A stretch of 28,121 nucleotides of DNA from a virus: positions 1-28,121 of IMG/VR virus record IMGVR_UViG_3300037517_000770; one strand, given 5' to 3'. The notes below the pieces were generated by a model that saw only the letters and a list, made by a program, of their open reading frames with translations, had not been told where the DNA came from and did no database searches. The position numbers and the translations under genes were made by a program. Within the stretch, counting starts at the first letter, position 1. The number at the start of each line of letters is the position of its first letter. Shown in pieces: positions 28,093 to 28,121 of the stretch.

Positions 28093-28121
28093 CTGCGGTT
28101 TCTCCAACGTATTCGCCGTCG

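Noticed and set aside
1-28121. CRISPR array, insertion sequence, integrase or attachment site
   Set aside because: No regularly spaced repeats, no transposase or recombinase ORF, and no duplicated tRNA end found inside the window; the left tRNA is cut off, so an attachment site there cannot be judged.

Overview
The window is a nearly gap-free, one-directional set of tailed-phage (or prophage) genes. Every confident protein gene lies on the minus strand, so transcription runs from right to left. About 44 protein genes can be supported, several of them too short for ordinary gene finding. Genes are packed with stop/start overlaps (TAATG, ATGA) and good Shine-Dalgarno (SD) sites. The portal, prohead protease, capsid, terminase, HNH and tail genes are those of an HK97-like siphovirus. 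I see no integrase, repressor or host housekeeping gene. The host is probably a planctomycete: there is a secreted protein with a long poly-proline hinge, a CxHLGE-type small Cys protein, and several small phage families I associate with that phylum. This host call is inference, not proof.

Layout in transcription order. (a) 28121-24589, early/replication: a tRNA-like element, a RuvC-like resolvase, a C5 cytosine methyltransferase, a replication initiator with an HNH domain inside it, a possible helicase-loader-type protein and small zinc-ribbon proteins. (b) 24502-21254, envelope/lysis: a secreted trypsin-like protease, an RMF-like small protein, a holin candidate, a 33-residue membrane peptide, a secreted poly-proline protein, a papain-like protease and a small membrane protein. 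(c) 21242-17949, adhesion: a lectin/arabinofuranosidase-like protein and a beta-helix protein sharing the same N-terminal tag, micro-ORFs and an Ig-like protein. (d) 17937-13602, packaging: HNH nuclease, a Cys-rich small ORF, TerS, TerL and portal. (e) 13605-9301, head: an FkbM methyltransferase, ClpP-like protease, major capsid protein, an accessory structural protein and a glycosyltransferase. (f) 9425-1570, connector and tail: gp6-like adaptor, head closure, HK97 gp10-like, tail terminator, tail tube, frameshifted tail chaperones G/GT, a short tape measure and distal tail proteins. (g) 1573-1, a small Cys protein, a metallophosphoesterase, about 330 bp without a convincing gene, and the 5' part of a tRNA-Leu(UAA).

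Most notable signals. The replication gene contains direct and inverted GTCACAA repeats, a purine tract and a perfect 11-bp palindrome, in the same order as the lambda origin inside gene O, and a second copy of the repeat cluster lies on the other side of the HNH domain. The methyltransferase carries recognisable family sequence in two overlapping frames. The tail chaperones use an A-AAA-AAA slippery site. The capsid gene is bracketed by RNA hairpins on both sides. Carbohydrate- and methyl-transferring enzymes are embedded in the head operon.
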